From the NCBI RefSeq assembly GCF_032452875.1, contig NC_083890.1:43460483-43524482 (forward strand): DNA of 64,000 bases, given 5' to 3'. Position numbers and translations under genes: made by a program. Position 1 is the stretch's first letter. Every line of letters begins with the position of its first letter. Of this stretch, positions 54,193 through 64,000 are shown piece by piece. The stretch comes from Bos javanicus (lineage: Eukaryota > Chordata > Mammalia > Artiodactyla > Bovidae). The notes below the pieces were generated by a model. It did not search any database. It was not told the origin of the DNA and saw only the letters and a program-made list of their open reading frames with translations.

Positions 54193-54599
54193 GTTTTTAT
54201 GATTTTTGAAAAATGTTTCTTTTATATTAGTTAATGGGTGTTTTTATGTGTATTTGGTCACGTCCAACTCTTTAGACCCCATGGACTATGGCCTGCTCGG
54301 CAACTCTGTCCATGGGATTCTCCAGGCAAGAATACTGGAGTGGGTTGCCATTCCCTTCTCCAGGGGATCTTTCCAACCCAGGGATCAAACCCATGTCTCC
54401 TTTGGTCAGTGCAGGAGCATTCTTTACCAGTGAGTCACCTGGGAAGCCCTATTTTGAATTAGAGTATCATTGATTTACAATATTGTGTTAGTTTCAGGTG
54501 TATAGCAGAGTGATTCAGTTAGACATAGATTGTATCTATTCTTTTTCACAAGCTTTCCCCATTTGAGTCATTACAGAATACTGAGCAGAGTTCGCTGTT
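54193..54599 (-). mobile_element. L1 3' fragment carrying a Bov-tA
   Basis: TTGATTTACAATATTGTGTT, AGTTTCAGGTGTATAGCAGA and GAATACTGAGCAGAGTTCGC belong to a ruminant L1 3' region in reverse. A Bov-tA at 54253-54449 lies in it, and a target duplication bounds the whole. Confidence 0.7.
54253..54449 (-). mobile_element. Bov-tA SINE
   Basis: Reverse copy, ATTTGGTCACGTCCAACTCT to GTGAGTCACCTGGGAAGCC. Confidence 0.9.
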
Positions 54600-55005
54600 G
54601 GGCTAAGAATTTTATGTGAGTTATCAGTCCTAGGTTGTTTCCAGCTTTTTTCTATTATAAATTGTACTTAGATGAATATCTAAGCAAAGAGCTTTTTGCC
54701 TGGTTTGTACATCCTGTTTAGAGTGAATTCTTCTAAACGCAATTACTGGGCATGGAATTTAAAAAAATACTCTTAAAACACACTGCTGTGTTGCTGTAGT
54801 GCTGTGTCACACTTCCACGTGGAGGAGGGTGGCCCCGTGCCTGCTTCCTCCTAAAGACTTGGAAAGTCAGCCCCTTTGTTGAAGGAGAGGTGTGTCAGCC
54901 TGCTGTGTAAACTCCTAAAAGTTTAGATACCTGACCAAGTTTATTCCAGACTTAGAGCACGCAGCTCTTTAACTCCATTTCTGTGTGATACAAATCAGTG
55001 GCACG

Positions 55006-55203
55006 TGCTTCTCTGGTGGCCCAGTGGTTAAGAAGCTGCCTGCCAGTACAGGAGATGCGGGTTCAGTCCCTGGGTTGGGAAGATCCCCTGGAGAAGGAAA
55101 TGCAACCTACTCCAGTATGCTTGCCTGGGAAAACCCCATGGACCAAGGTGTCTAGCGGGCTACAGTCCATGGGGTCACAAAGAGTGGACACCACTGAGTG
55201 ACT
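55006..55203 (+). mobile_element. Bov-tA SINE
   Basis: From GTGCTTCTCTGGTGGCCCAG to GTGGACACCACTGAGTGACT. Confidence 0.9.
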
Positions 55204-55214
55204 GAGCACAGCCA

Positions 55215-57985
55215 CGCTGGGACGAGAAAACACACACATCCTTGCTCTCACGGAGTTGGGATGTTGAGCCCCGGAGGCCCTGCCCCTCCAGGAAGTCAAG
55301 GTCCGATCTCACCCCCTTGGCCTCTCCCCTAGGCCTTGCAGCCGTGTTCCCTGCGGCTTGGTTGTGACCCTTCAAACGCAGGGCTGTGTGGACAGACTGG
55401 AGGGTGTTTATTCGGAAACAGGTCTATGAACCCAGAGGATCCAACTGGCCTTGGGTTCTCCAGTAAAAAATGGTCTTTTCTTCATCCAGACCTAGTTTTT
55501 TTTTTTTTTTTTTTAAAGATGTGGGTTCAGTTCCATGCAGGCCAATAAGCCTTCTGCATGCTGGTTGTTGTCACTGGAGACGAGACAGCAGACAGACCAA
55601 GTCCTGCCCACTTGGAGCTGAGAGCTGCCAGTGGGGGAGGAGGAACCCCGAAGGGGTTATTGCAGCCCCTCAGCTGGGATGGGTGCCTTGTCTGAGAGCA
55701 GAGCGGGGAGGGGTCAATGATGGGGCCATGGGGACGAGGGTGGGGCTGGCTGCCTTGGGCCCTCTGACCCTCGAGTGGAGATCTGCAGGAAGCCAGACCG
55801 GCGACTGCCTGGGTACGTTCACAGGTTGGATGCCCAGGGTGGGGCACAGCCAGCACAGAGGGCTGGGAGCCAGTTTCAGATGCTCCGTGACAGGGGAGCC
55901 CGGGGGGCAACAAGGGAGAGAGCGGCGGGGAGAGTCAGAGGAGGGGGGTCGGCTCTGGGGGAGGGAGGTACCGTGGACACCCGGGAAGCCATGGCGAGGA
56001 CTCAGATTCCGTGTTAGACGCCCTGCAAAGCCGCCGGAGGGTCAGGATGGTGATGTGACCTGGTGCCCTGCTTCACACCCTGGGTTAGCTGAGGGCAGGG
56101 GCGGAAGCAGGGAGAGCGACCGCTCCTGCCACGGTCCCGGGGCAGAGGATGGTGGCAGAGTGGGATGTGAGGAGTGGTCCCAGGCAGCACACCAAGGAGC
56201 GAGTTCAGACGTCGCTTGCCTTCACTCCATCCCTCGGAGTAGACCTCCGGAAGCTTTCCCTCCCCGCCCCGGGGAAGAGCAGGAACTTCTAAAACTATCT
56301 GTTCCCTCTTCGGAATCATCATCTCCAAGCCTCAGCCACATTCCTCGCCTTTTGGAAGGACACCTTTCTCTCAAATTGTCACGAATCTTTCTTTCCAAGT
56401 TCTTTCTTCAACAGGAAATGCAGGAGAAGTCCAACATAGCAGCCCAGGCTTGAGTCTGAACCATCTGTCTGTTTCCCCCCATGCCAAGCCTTCTGCTGGA
56501 TGGGAACTTAAGAAAACACCCCACAAAACCAGGAACCACCTGCCAGAGCTCCGTAACTATACAGTCCGGCCAGAAAACACACAACAGACAATCGTTGGGA
56601 CGCATTTTGAATGCCCCGTGAGCTTCAGCACCTGTTGGGCTTCCTCCTAGGGCTCTGCATTATTGATGAGCTTAGTAGAAAGGGCTGAGAAACAGTTCCC
56701 GGTATTCAGGAAGATATAGAACAGGGCTCAGGAGACCTTGCTGTTCTTTCCAGCTCTGCCAGATGTGTGCCTTTCGAGCATCATCCTTGCTGGGTCTGCT
56801 CCTTCATCTTGAATAGGAGTCCTGGACAGCTTGGTTTCTAAGATACCTTTTGGCTTTAACATCTTTTGATTCCAAGGAAGCTTTGAATAAGAAACAAGAA
56901 GCAGTGGTGACTGATGAACCCAGTATTGTGGATTTAGGAGAGAGAGTCCTTCCAGTGGTGGTATGGGTTTGAATTTAGGCAAACTTCTCTGTGCCACTTT
57001 TTAGGCGTCCACATTAATAATTTTCGAGATGTCAGGGGCTGCCTGACTTGGCTTATTCTGTTAAAGGAAGGATGAGCAAACTGAAGACAAGGGTTAAAAA
57101 AAATTTAATTTCTTCTGTGCTAGGGGAATCATCCACATGGCTGCATATTCCACAGAAAGACCTAATTTGATCAGCTCTGTGTTAGTCAGACTCTGTGTCT
57201 GGGTTGGACTTCTGCATCTCAGAAGAGAAATTAATGAGACAGGGATAATTATCCACCAAGAAGTGACAGTTTCCTGCAGTTCCAGCCTTCATTTTTTTTT
57301 CCTGTCCATTTCCCTATTTTCTTGTTTATAGTCTTGCCTGTCTCCTGCAGTGGCTTTGGTGTAGATCTTAGAGTAGGTGAGTGGCTGGCTTCTAAAAACG
57401 ACAGCCTTAGTCCAAGTCTGTGGCTGCAGCCAGATCAGGGAAGCCCGATTGATGCCTTTCTCTCTCCTTGCCTACAGGTCAGACCGTCCTGCCAGGCTCG
57501 AGAGGATGGGGGACCCAGGGCATTTGTAGGAAGTCCCTTTCTCTTCTCCCCTTGTTTTCATTTCCTCATTGTGCCTGCTGCTTACTGTTGTGAAATTCAC
57601 CTGTACATTGACAAGTGGGGTCCACCTCTTCCCCAACGCATCCTTACTAAAATGAGTGTGTGTGCTCTCCACTGAGGGTAGATTATACTCTTTCAACTTA
57701 ATCATCTCCCAGCAGGCTCCCAAACCAGACACAGGTTATTGTTTCAGCAATGATGTGGTGATGGATGGCATTATTCAAGCTGTGCCGGAAAGTACTCCAT
57801 GTCCCAGGATTTCTTTACCTGCTGCATTTATGAGAAGCTGTCCCCGGGCTGACGGCTTTGTTGCTGTTTTGAGCTGACGGTGTCCTGGGTCTTTGTCTGA
57901 CGGGCTGAGTATCGCCATCTGTACCAGTGGCATCGCTGCATTGGTAACAGCACTGGTACTTTGTGCCTCTAGGTTTGTCTCCTGG
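55215..57985. other. Intronic DNA without a recognised gene, including a GC-rich block
   Basis: A 17-base T run is at about 55496. The block 55740-56280 is CpG-enriched (28 CpG in 540 bases by hand count, ratio about 0.55), below the usual island threshold. A 327-codon open frame at 55470-56453 starts in the T run (poly-Phe), has no domain and is not supported as a gene. Confidence 0.45.
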
Positions 57986-57997
57986 CTTTGTTCTTGG

Positions 57998-58463
57998 TTG
58001 TTGTTGATCAGTCATTAAATCATGTTCAACTCTTTGTGACCCCACGAACTGCAGCATGCCAGGCTCCCCTGTCCTTCACTATCTCCCAGAGTTTGCTCAA
58101 ATTCACATCCGTTGAGTCAGTGATGCTATCTAACCATCTCATCCTCTGCTGCCCCCTTCTTCCTTTGCCTTCAATCTTTCCCAGCATCAGGGCCTTTTCT
58201 AATGAATTGGCTCTTTTCATGAGGTGGCCAAAGTATTGGAGCTTCAGCATCAGTCCTTTCAATGAATATTCAGAGGTTGATTTCCTTTAGAATTGATTGG
58301 TTTGATCTCCTTTCAGTCCAAGGCACTCTCAAGAGTCTTCTCTAGCACTATAGTTCAAAAGCATCAATTCTTTGGCGCTCAGCCTTCTTTGTGGTCCAGC
58401 TCTCACATCCATACATGACTACTGGAAAAACAATAGCTTTGACTACATAGACCTTGGTCAGAC
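57998..58463 (-). mobile_element. BovB LINE 3' fragment
   Basis: The + strand reads GTTGTTGATCAGTCATTAAA to TGACTACATAGACCTTGGTC. The reverse frame carries RRGQQRMRWLDSITDSTDVN from the BovB reverse-transcriptase C-terminus. It is more diverged than the other copies. Confidence 0.9.
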
Positions 58464-58469
58464 TTGCTC

Positions 58470-58980
58470 TTGGAGCTGCCTTAAATCAGTTGGACTACTG
58501 GGCAGTTGTCAGGTTGTTTTGGAGACTATTTCTAGCCTCAGCCTTTGGCAGTAGGAGTACCCAGCATGGAGTCCTAGAGTACGCTGGCATGCAGGGTAAC
58601 CTAGCCATGCTTCTTATTGAATACATTGTCCTTCAGAGTGTCACGTCTATAGTTGGTGCTTTATAAACAAGTTGACTAATTGAGTTAATCTTGTGCTTTG
58701 GTTAAATGACAATCGTGGAGATGATAATTACGATCGTGTAAGTGGTTGGCGAACTACTGCAGCGGTCGTGTCTGAGCTGGTTTCTCCCCTGGGCCCCATT
58801 CATCCTACCAGAGAAGCCTGACGGCTCTTGACTCTCATGTACATCTCCAGCCTGCCCACCTTTCTGTCCCCTAGTACCCATCATTGCCGTGTTGCTTAGA
58901 CAATGTACGTAAAACTCTTACTGCAAAGCCTGGCACATGTGGAGTACTCAATAATGGAGAGATAGAAATGTTTGCCGTGA
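58470..58980. other. Intronic DNA without a recognised gene
   Basis: No named repeat or supported coding frame. Confidence 0.4.
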
Positions 58981-58984
58981 ATAA

Positions 58985-59512
58985 TTGAAGAAAGTATAAT
59001 ACGGCTATTAAAACCTTTCAGAGCCTTCCCATCGCCCTTAGGATCAGGACCAAACCTCCTTCTGAGGCCGACAGCTCCATCTGCAGCCCGCTCTCCCCCT
59101 TCACTTAGGGACACTTTTCCTCTGTGATGACTTAACTTATTGGCCAGATTGACCTGTCATGCTTTGGACCTGCCACGCTTCCACACCCCAGGACCACCCT
59201 GTGTGCTGTCCCTCTTCTCTCACTTTTTTGCATCCTTAAGATTTTAGCTTAAATGTCACTTCAGCGAGGGCTTCCCTGGTCTCGCTGTTGACAGTATGTC
59301 CCCTCTCTTTATACTCTGTCACAAACTGCGTTTGATTACTTCCCAGACCTTCCACGACCTGAAATGCCATCTCTCTCTGTTTACTTGTTTCTCGACTGAC
59401 GTCTCAGCGAGACCCTAAGTTCCGGGAGGAAGGACAGGCACATGTTTGCCTGGCACATGGCTGATGCTAGACACACAGGGTCAGTGTTTGTCGAATGAAT
59501 GAATGAATAGAA
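58985..59512 (+). mobile_element. L2 LINE 3' region (good copy)
   Basis: CGCCCTTAGGATCAGGACCA, TTTTAGCTTAAATGTCACTT, CAGCGAGGGCTTCCCTGGTC, CTAAGTTCCGGGAGGAAGGA and GAATGAATGAATG give the full order of an L2 3' end. Confidence 0.85.
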
Positions 59513-59564
59513 AACTGAACACTGATCCTAATAAGCGTACAGATAACGATGCGAATGATGGGGT

Positions 59565-59720
59565 AGGCGAGTGGCCTTCATGTGCCAAACGCTGAACTGC
59601 GTGCTTTGTGTTCATCATCTCGTTTAGCCCTTTCCATGGTCCAAAACATCTTTCTTTGCCTGCTGAGGAAGTGAACCGTCAAAGTCACCTTGCCCAGACA
59701 GTGAAGCCAAACCACACAGG
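59565..59720 (-). mobile_element. MIR SINE fragment
   Basis: TGTGCCAAACGCTGAACTGC, TTCATCATCTCGTTTAGCCC, CTGCTGAGGAAGTGAACCG and CACCTTGCCCAGACAGTGAA are in reverse MIR order. Confidence 0.6.
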
Positions 59721-59724
59721 TTCT

Positions 59725-60515
59725 GCTCTGTTACTTAAAGCCACATCGTCCCCACTCCACTGTGGTCCCACACGTGGGCAGATGCCCCGCCTCGAGGGAA
59801 GGTGAGGATGGGAAGCTGTCCCGGGTCTGCCTCTGCCTGCAGGGCTGCACCACCCCTGGTGGCATCCAGGTGCTGAGAGCTTTGTGTTGTGTTCTGAGCT
59901 TGGGTGGCCAACATGAGGTGGGTGGAGGGGGTGGGCTGACTCCACCATGCTGCCTTCATGTCCAGAGAGAGAACGCCCTCCCGCGGAGGGGGTGTCAGGG
60001 ATGAAGGTTCTCAGTGGGTGGAAGGGCAGGGCAGACAGGCTGCAAAGAAAGGTCACGTTTCCCGTAAGCAGGCATGTGCTAGAGCGATCTCGTGAGGAGA
60101 CACGTGTGTTCAGGTTCTGGGAAGGGTGGAAGAGGGTTTGGGGATCAACTCTTAAGAGGACATGAGAAGGGAGGGTGTCTGGGTCCAGCCCCTGAGGCGT
60201 ATTTTAAGTGTCCTTCCCAAGAAGGGCCACAGCGTCGGGGAGTGACCTGAATCCAGGCCGTGAAGAGCGAGTCCTTGTAGTAGACAGGTGGGCTCCTTCC
60301 CTGCTGCTGGGTGTCCTGGGACGTCGTCCCAGTGCCCTTTCCCTTCAAGGCTGAGTCTGTTCCCTGCTTGGACGCTGCAGCTGCTGGTCAGCCGCGGGCA
60401 CAGCAGGCGGCCTTCTGCTTCTAACCCTGTGAGCTGGGGTGACAGCGGCCGACACTCTGAGTTTCGGCCTTTTCTGGCTAACACCATATTCGTGGCATTC
60501 TAGGGCCTCTCCCTC
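59725..60515. other. Intronic DNA without a recognised gene
   Basis: GC-moderate sequence with no supported coding frame or named repeat. Confidence 0.4.
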
Positions 60516-60519
60516 CCTT

Positions 60520-60838
60520 GCCTTTTTTTTTTTTTAAAACAAATTGAACTGTAGTTAATTTACAATATTACGTTACTTTCAGGTGTATGGCAAAGTGATT
60601 CAGTTATACATATATATTTATTCTTCTCCACAGTAGGTTATTATAAGAGACTGAATATAGTTCCCTGTGCTATTCAGTAGGTCCTTGTTGTTTATTTCAT
60701 ACCTAGTTGTGTGTCTGTTAATCCCAAGCTTCCCGGTTTATCCCTACCCGACTCCCTTTCCCCTCTGGTAACCCTGGTTTATCTTCTTGACTTGGTTTTC
60801 TATGTCTGTGAGTCTGTTTCTGTTACATAAATAACCTC
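60520..60838 (-). mobile_element. Ruminant L1 3' fragment
   Basis: Starts at a T run (reverse poly(A)) at about 60523-60535, then GTAGTTAATTTACAATATTA, TTCAGGTGTATGGCAAAGTG, GTTCCCTGTGCTATTCAGTA and TCTATGTCTGTGAGTCTGTT. Confidence 0.85.
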
Positions 60839-60925
60839 CCTCCCTTGTCTTGTTTAAAATTAAAATTCCTTGCTCTTACTGAATCTGTCTCCTGCCTCAG
60901 ACTGAATATCCTGATTGCTGGCATC

Positions 60926-60957
60926 AGCTGAGGGACGCCGTAGCTGAGGGACGCCGT
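60926..60957. repeat. Perfect tandem duplication, period 16
   Basis: AGCTGAGGGACGCCGT at 60926-60941 is repeated at 60942-60957. Confidence 0.95.
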
Positions 60958-61640
60958 GTACAAGTCCAGGCCCATGGTCTTGACAGCTGACGTGTATCAG
61001 GCACTTCCTGCGTGCCAGGCCCTCTCCACGACCACCAGTGACGTGGATGCTGTTTATCTGTCTCCATGGACAGCTGGGGTTGTGGAGGCCCCGGGGATCC
61101 TGTGAGAAGGACCTCAGGTCACGCACATAGCGAGTGGCGATGCCGGGGTTTGCTCTCAGACTCACTTTCCCAGACTCACTTCCCGTGCTGGGAAGGGTGT
61201 CGGGCCAGAGACAGCCGTGACCACCCTGGGCTGCCAAACACCCCTCCCACCCCATTTCAGAGCAGCAGCTTGGCTGGTCCGCCTGTCCTGTCTCTGCTGG
61301 CTAGCTGTGTTTAGCTGGGTGGATGTGCGGCGGGGCTGGCTGACTCCGGCGCTCTCCGAATTCTTAAGCACTGATGCCTGTGTCACGCGATCTGGGCCTC
61401 CATCCTGTGTGACCGCACTGCCATCTCCAGTCGTTCCCAAATATGCACATGCCTTCTTCCCGTCCACAGGGCAAGATGCTAATGAACAGGGCCATGCTTT
61501 GTCTTTCTCTGCTAGTCTCCCTAGAGCCCCTGGCATATTAGGGCGTGCTTAGAAATGCTTCAGTGCCAGTTAGCCTGACCAGGGGACAGAGAAGACTCCT
61601 CTTAGGTGGAAGGCTTCTACAGGTAGACAACACTTGCATC

Positions 61641-61700
61641 GGACTGGTATTAACAAGTCCAGTGGTATTAACAAGTTTTGGGACTGGTATTAACAAGTCC
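61641..61700. repeat. Three 20-base tandem units
   Basis: GGACTGGTATTAACAAGTCC lies at 61641-61660 and 61681-61700, with a diverged unit between (AGTGGTATTAACAAGTTTTG). Each perfect unit has inverted GGACT/AGTCC ends. Confidence 0.95.
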
Positions 61701-61827
61701 TTCTCTGTTTGTAGAACAAATGTGATTTGCTTTGGCAACTGTTAAGCAGAGGAAAACATCCCCTGTAGACCCCAGAACCTGATTTCTGGGATGTTTTAGG
61801 GGCTGATCCATCTCATGCCTTCTCTTT

Positions 61828-61978
61828 TTTTAATTAAAAAAAAAAAAACAAAATACTTATTTGGCCACACTGGGTCTTAGTTGTGGCATGCGAGACCTCA
61901 TTTCCTGACCAGGGATGGAACCCTGGCCCCTGCATTGGGAGCGTGGAGTCTTAGCCACTAGACCACCAGGAAGGTCCC
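61828..61978 (-). mobile_element. CHR-type SINE
   Basis: Reverse copy: ACTTATTTGGCCACACTGGG, TCTTAGTTGTGGCATGCGAG, ending CTAGACCACCAGGAAGG. Confidence 0.87.
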
Positions 61979-61984
61979 TCTTAT

Positions 61985-63405
61985 ACCTTTCCTACTGGTC
62001 TCTTTGTAGTGAGCATCTTTGTGCTGCATAATTCCCAAAGGCACTTCTGTTCTCAGTAATCTGTTCGAAAGACAGAGCCAAACTGAACTGGTTTGCTCAG
62101 CGGAGTCTTGGGGGCTGATCCGCCAGTTTGTTTGTTCGCTTCTGCAGTGGGTTGGTTCACCCACGTGGTTGTTTGAGGGGAGCGCAGGCTGTTGGACAGG
62201 CTGGGCGGTGGGAGCTGGTGTGGCCTTGGTGGGAGGGGACAGTTGCATGCTTCAGAGCGGTGTTTTCCTTCCCACCCCCAGTTTGGCCAAAGAATGCTCA
62301 GACATTCTTTTCAGGTTGCCTCACCCTTGGCTTACTTTGGATAACGAGAGTAAAGAGCTGAATTCCTGCCATGTGGGAGCTCCCAGCGCTTCTGGACTCG
62401 ATGCCTCTGTGGGTACTTCCATTAGAAAATATTTTGATCATTTGTCCTGGACCAGACCTCTTCTTTTGATTATCCTTGGCTGACGAATGCATGGTTGTTA
62501 CTCTTCATTGTCCTGGCAGATTCTGGCCAGGCTCATGTACCTTGATGGAAGGAGAGTGGAGACCACTGATAGCTAAACAGTCCCCAGCAAGCGGTGACCT
62601 ACGCCCCCCGCCGCCTGTCCCCGGGAAGATTTGTGAGCCTGAAAGTTTGCCTCTGGTTCCCTTCTCCAGTGTGTAAGGGTCAGGGCACCGCAGGCAAATG
62701 CCCCACCAAACCATGTGGCCGGAAACTTACGAGAGAGAGACCGTGCCAGGAGACAGCAGAACGTAGTCTCGGGGGCAGACTTTGGGGGAACGTGATGGCC
62801 AAGGCTAACGTGATGACAGAGCCTGGGGCGGGGGGGCCATCAGCCTGGGTGCGCTCGGTGCTCTAGTGCAACTTCTTGCCCAGTTCAGATTTCCCTGGGC
62901 TTCTTGTGCCTACAGGGGCTGCCACTGAGGCTGCCAGGACTGACCAGTGCCCAGCAAACAGCGTGCTTGTCGTCATAGCAACTGTGTCACATCCCTCAGA
63001 TGCTACACTCTCTGAGGCAGACAGGATCCCAAGGGCTTCTCAGATGCGGATTTGGTGGCGGCCTTGCTCGGAGGAGCCCCCTTCACCTCTTCACTGTTGC
63101 AACTTTCATGCTTCAAAGAAAGGAGGCAGAAGTACTCAGATGTTGTGGGGCTCTGGGCTGTGTGAGCCCAGAAGAGGGGGTAGGATAAGGGGAGTGGAAA
63201 GCAGACACGTTCTCGTAGATTGTGCATCCGAAGGCTGATTCTCTCATCCAAGGACTGGCAGCACTGGGATAAGACTAATAAGAGGTGGGGAGGGGCCGAA
63301 TGTTAAAAATACTTTATATCTCATATCACCAATCAGATGCAATGCTGGCTCTGCTTCCACGTGGATTCACACGGGCTGAACATCAGTTCTGCTAAAATAA
63401 TAGTC
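61985..63405. other. Intronic DNA without a recognised gene
   Basis: About 1.4 kb with a 154-codon open frame (62019-62483) that shows no recognisable domain. No named repeat. Confidence 0.4.
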
Positions 63406-63411
63406 AACCTT

Positions 63412-63787
63412 TGTGTGTCTTAGTTTGCCGGGGTCGCCATGACAGAGTACCGCAGATGGAGTTGCTTCAGCAACATTTATTTCCTCACGGTCTGACAGCT
63501 ATAAATCTGAGATCAAGGTGTTGGCATGGTTGGTTTCTTCTGAGGCCTCTGCCCTTGGCTTGTAGACAGCCACCTTCTCCCTGTGTCTTCATGTGGACTT
63601 CCTTCTTTACACATCTGTGTCCTAATCGCTCCATCTTTTAAGGGCACCAGTCATGCTGGGTTAGGGCCCACCCCCGTGACTAATTACCTCTCAAAAGACC
63701 CTGTCTCCAAGTGCAGTCACATTCTGAGGTCCTGGGGGTGAGGACGTCCGCATCTGAATTTGCAGGGACACAGTTTGACCCATAATG
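63412..63787 (-). mobile_element. MaLR-type solo LTR (MLT1-like), probable
   Basis: TCTTAGTTTGCCGGGGTCGC, GAGATCAAGGTGTTGGCATG, GGCACCAGTCATGCTGGGTT and TCACATTCTGAGGTCCTGGG, ending near TTTGACCCATAATG. Same family as 36560-37010. Confidence 0.5.
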
Positions 63788-63844
63788 CGCATTACGGGCT
63801 CCGTGATATTAGTGGTATTAGTGGTCCTTGTGGCCCTTCCTGGG

Positions 63845-64000
63845 TCCTGGAACTGTGCTCGGCACTCCTTGAGGACCTTCTCCTCTAATCCCTGCAATAG
63901 CTCTAAGGTAGCTATGAGTATTCACCCCATTTTACAGAGGAGGAAACAAGGGCACGAAGAACTTGAGAACGCAGCAGAGCCAGAACTGGGCATCCTGGTT
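63845..64000 (-). mobile_element. MIR SINE (runs off the window)
   Basis: CTGTGCTCGGCACTCCTTGA, CCCATTTTACAGAGGAGGAA and GCAGCAGAGCCAGAACTGGG are in reverse MIR order. Confidence 0.7.

Larger units (their letters stand above)
54148..54660 (-). mobile_element. MIR SINE split by a LINE-like insertion
   Basis: TGTGCCAGGCACTGGGCTAA stops at about 54192 and resumes at 54600 as GGGCTAAGAATTTTATGTGA. The insertion duplicated GGGCTAAGAACTTTT (54178-54192 and 54600-54614; 13 of 15 identical). Confidence 0.65.
7565..64000 (+). other. GFOD1: GFOD1 intron 1 (5' part, continues past the window)
   Basis: The intron opens with GTGAGC directly after exon 1. I found no open frame anywhere downstream resembling the rest of GFOD1, so the acceptor and exon 2 lie beyond base 64000 and the intron is at least 56.4 kb. 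Reading on from exon 1 without splicing gives an open frame to 7998 that becomes proline-rich and then runs into a GT repeat, which is retained-intron artefact. The contents are almost wholly interspersed repeats, listed separately. A very long first intron is known for GFOD1 in other mammals. Confidence 0.9.

Noticed and set aside
55470..56453. 327-codon open frame on the + strand
   Set aside because: It starts within a T run (poly-Phe), has no recognisable domain, and lies in GC-rich DNA where long chance frames are expected.
1..64000. tRNA genes, CRISPR arrays, or an operon-like cluster
   Set aside because: The tRNA-like stretches are SINE heads without intact cloverleafs, the direct repeats are SINEs or microsatellites, and no second coding gene is supported.

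Overview
This is a window of mammalian nuclear DNA from a pecoran ruminant (cattle, bison, sheep or goat type). The evidence is the dense, two-orientation load of ruminant and cetartiodactyl repeats: tRNA/Bov-A chimeric SINEs (Bov-tA), CHR-type SINEs and 5'-truncated BovB (RTE) LINE fragments, lying on top of older mammalian MIR, L2, L1M, MER5A and MaLR copies. I cannot separate cattle from its close relatives by eye. There is no sign of bacterial or viral gene organisation, no CRISPR array, and no tRNA or rRNA gene that I recognise.

Only one protein-coding gene is supported. From 7312 to 7564 on the + strand lies the first coding exon of GFOD1 (glucose-fructose oxidoreductase domain containing 1). 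It encodes the first 84 residues, including the N-terminal dinucleotide-binding Rossmann motif, and ends at a consensus splice donor (intron begins GTGAGC at 7565). The exon sits in a CpG island of about 2.3 kb (roughly 5560-7890) with a TATA-less, GC-box/CCAAT promoter. The probable 5' leader carries several upstream ATGs. The second coding exon, which should hold the remaining ~300 residues, is not in the window, so everything from 7565 to 64000 is intron 1 of GFOD1 (at least 56.4 kb).

Layout: 1-5500 is intergenic DNA upstream of the gene, made of SINEs and ancient repeats. 5560-7890 is the promoter CpG island, leader and exon 1. 7890-64000 is intron filled with about 20 Bov-tA copies, 4 CHR SINE copies, 7 BovB fragments, about 7 L1 fragments and many MIR, L2, MER5A and LTR relics. 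Between these are two smaller CpG-island-like segments (21785-22075 and 47765-48245), a GT-rich minisatellite (35464-35803), a local 182-bp direct duplication (46462-46643 and 47164-47345), and several short tandem duplications. Nearly all long open reading frames are chance frames in GC-rich, GT-repeat or SINE DNA.

I found no previously undescribed multi-gene system. The points most worth a second look are the two intronic CpG islands as candidate alternative or antisense promoters, the stacked upstream ORFs in the GFOD1 leader, the exclusively antisense orientation of the BovB fragments in the intron, and a few unusual small duplications.
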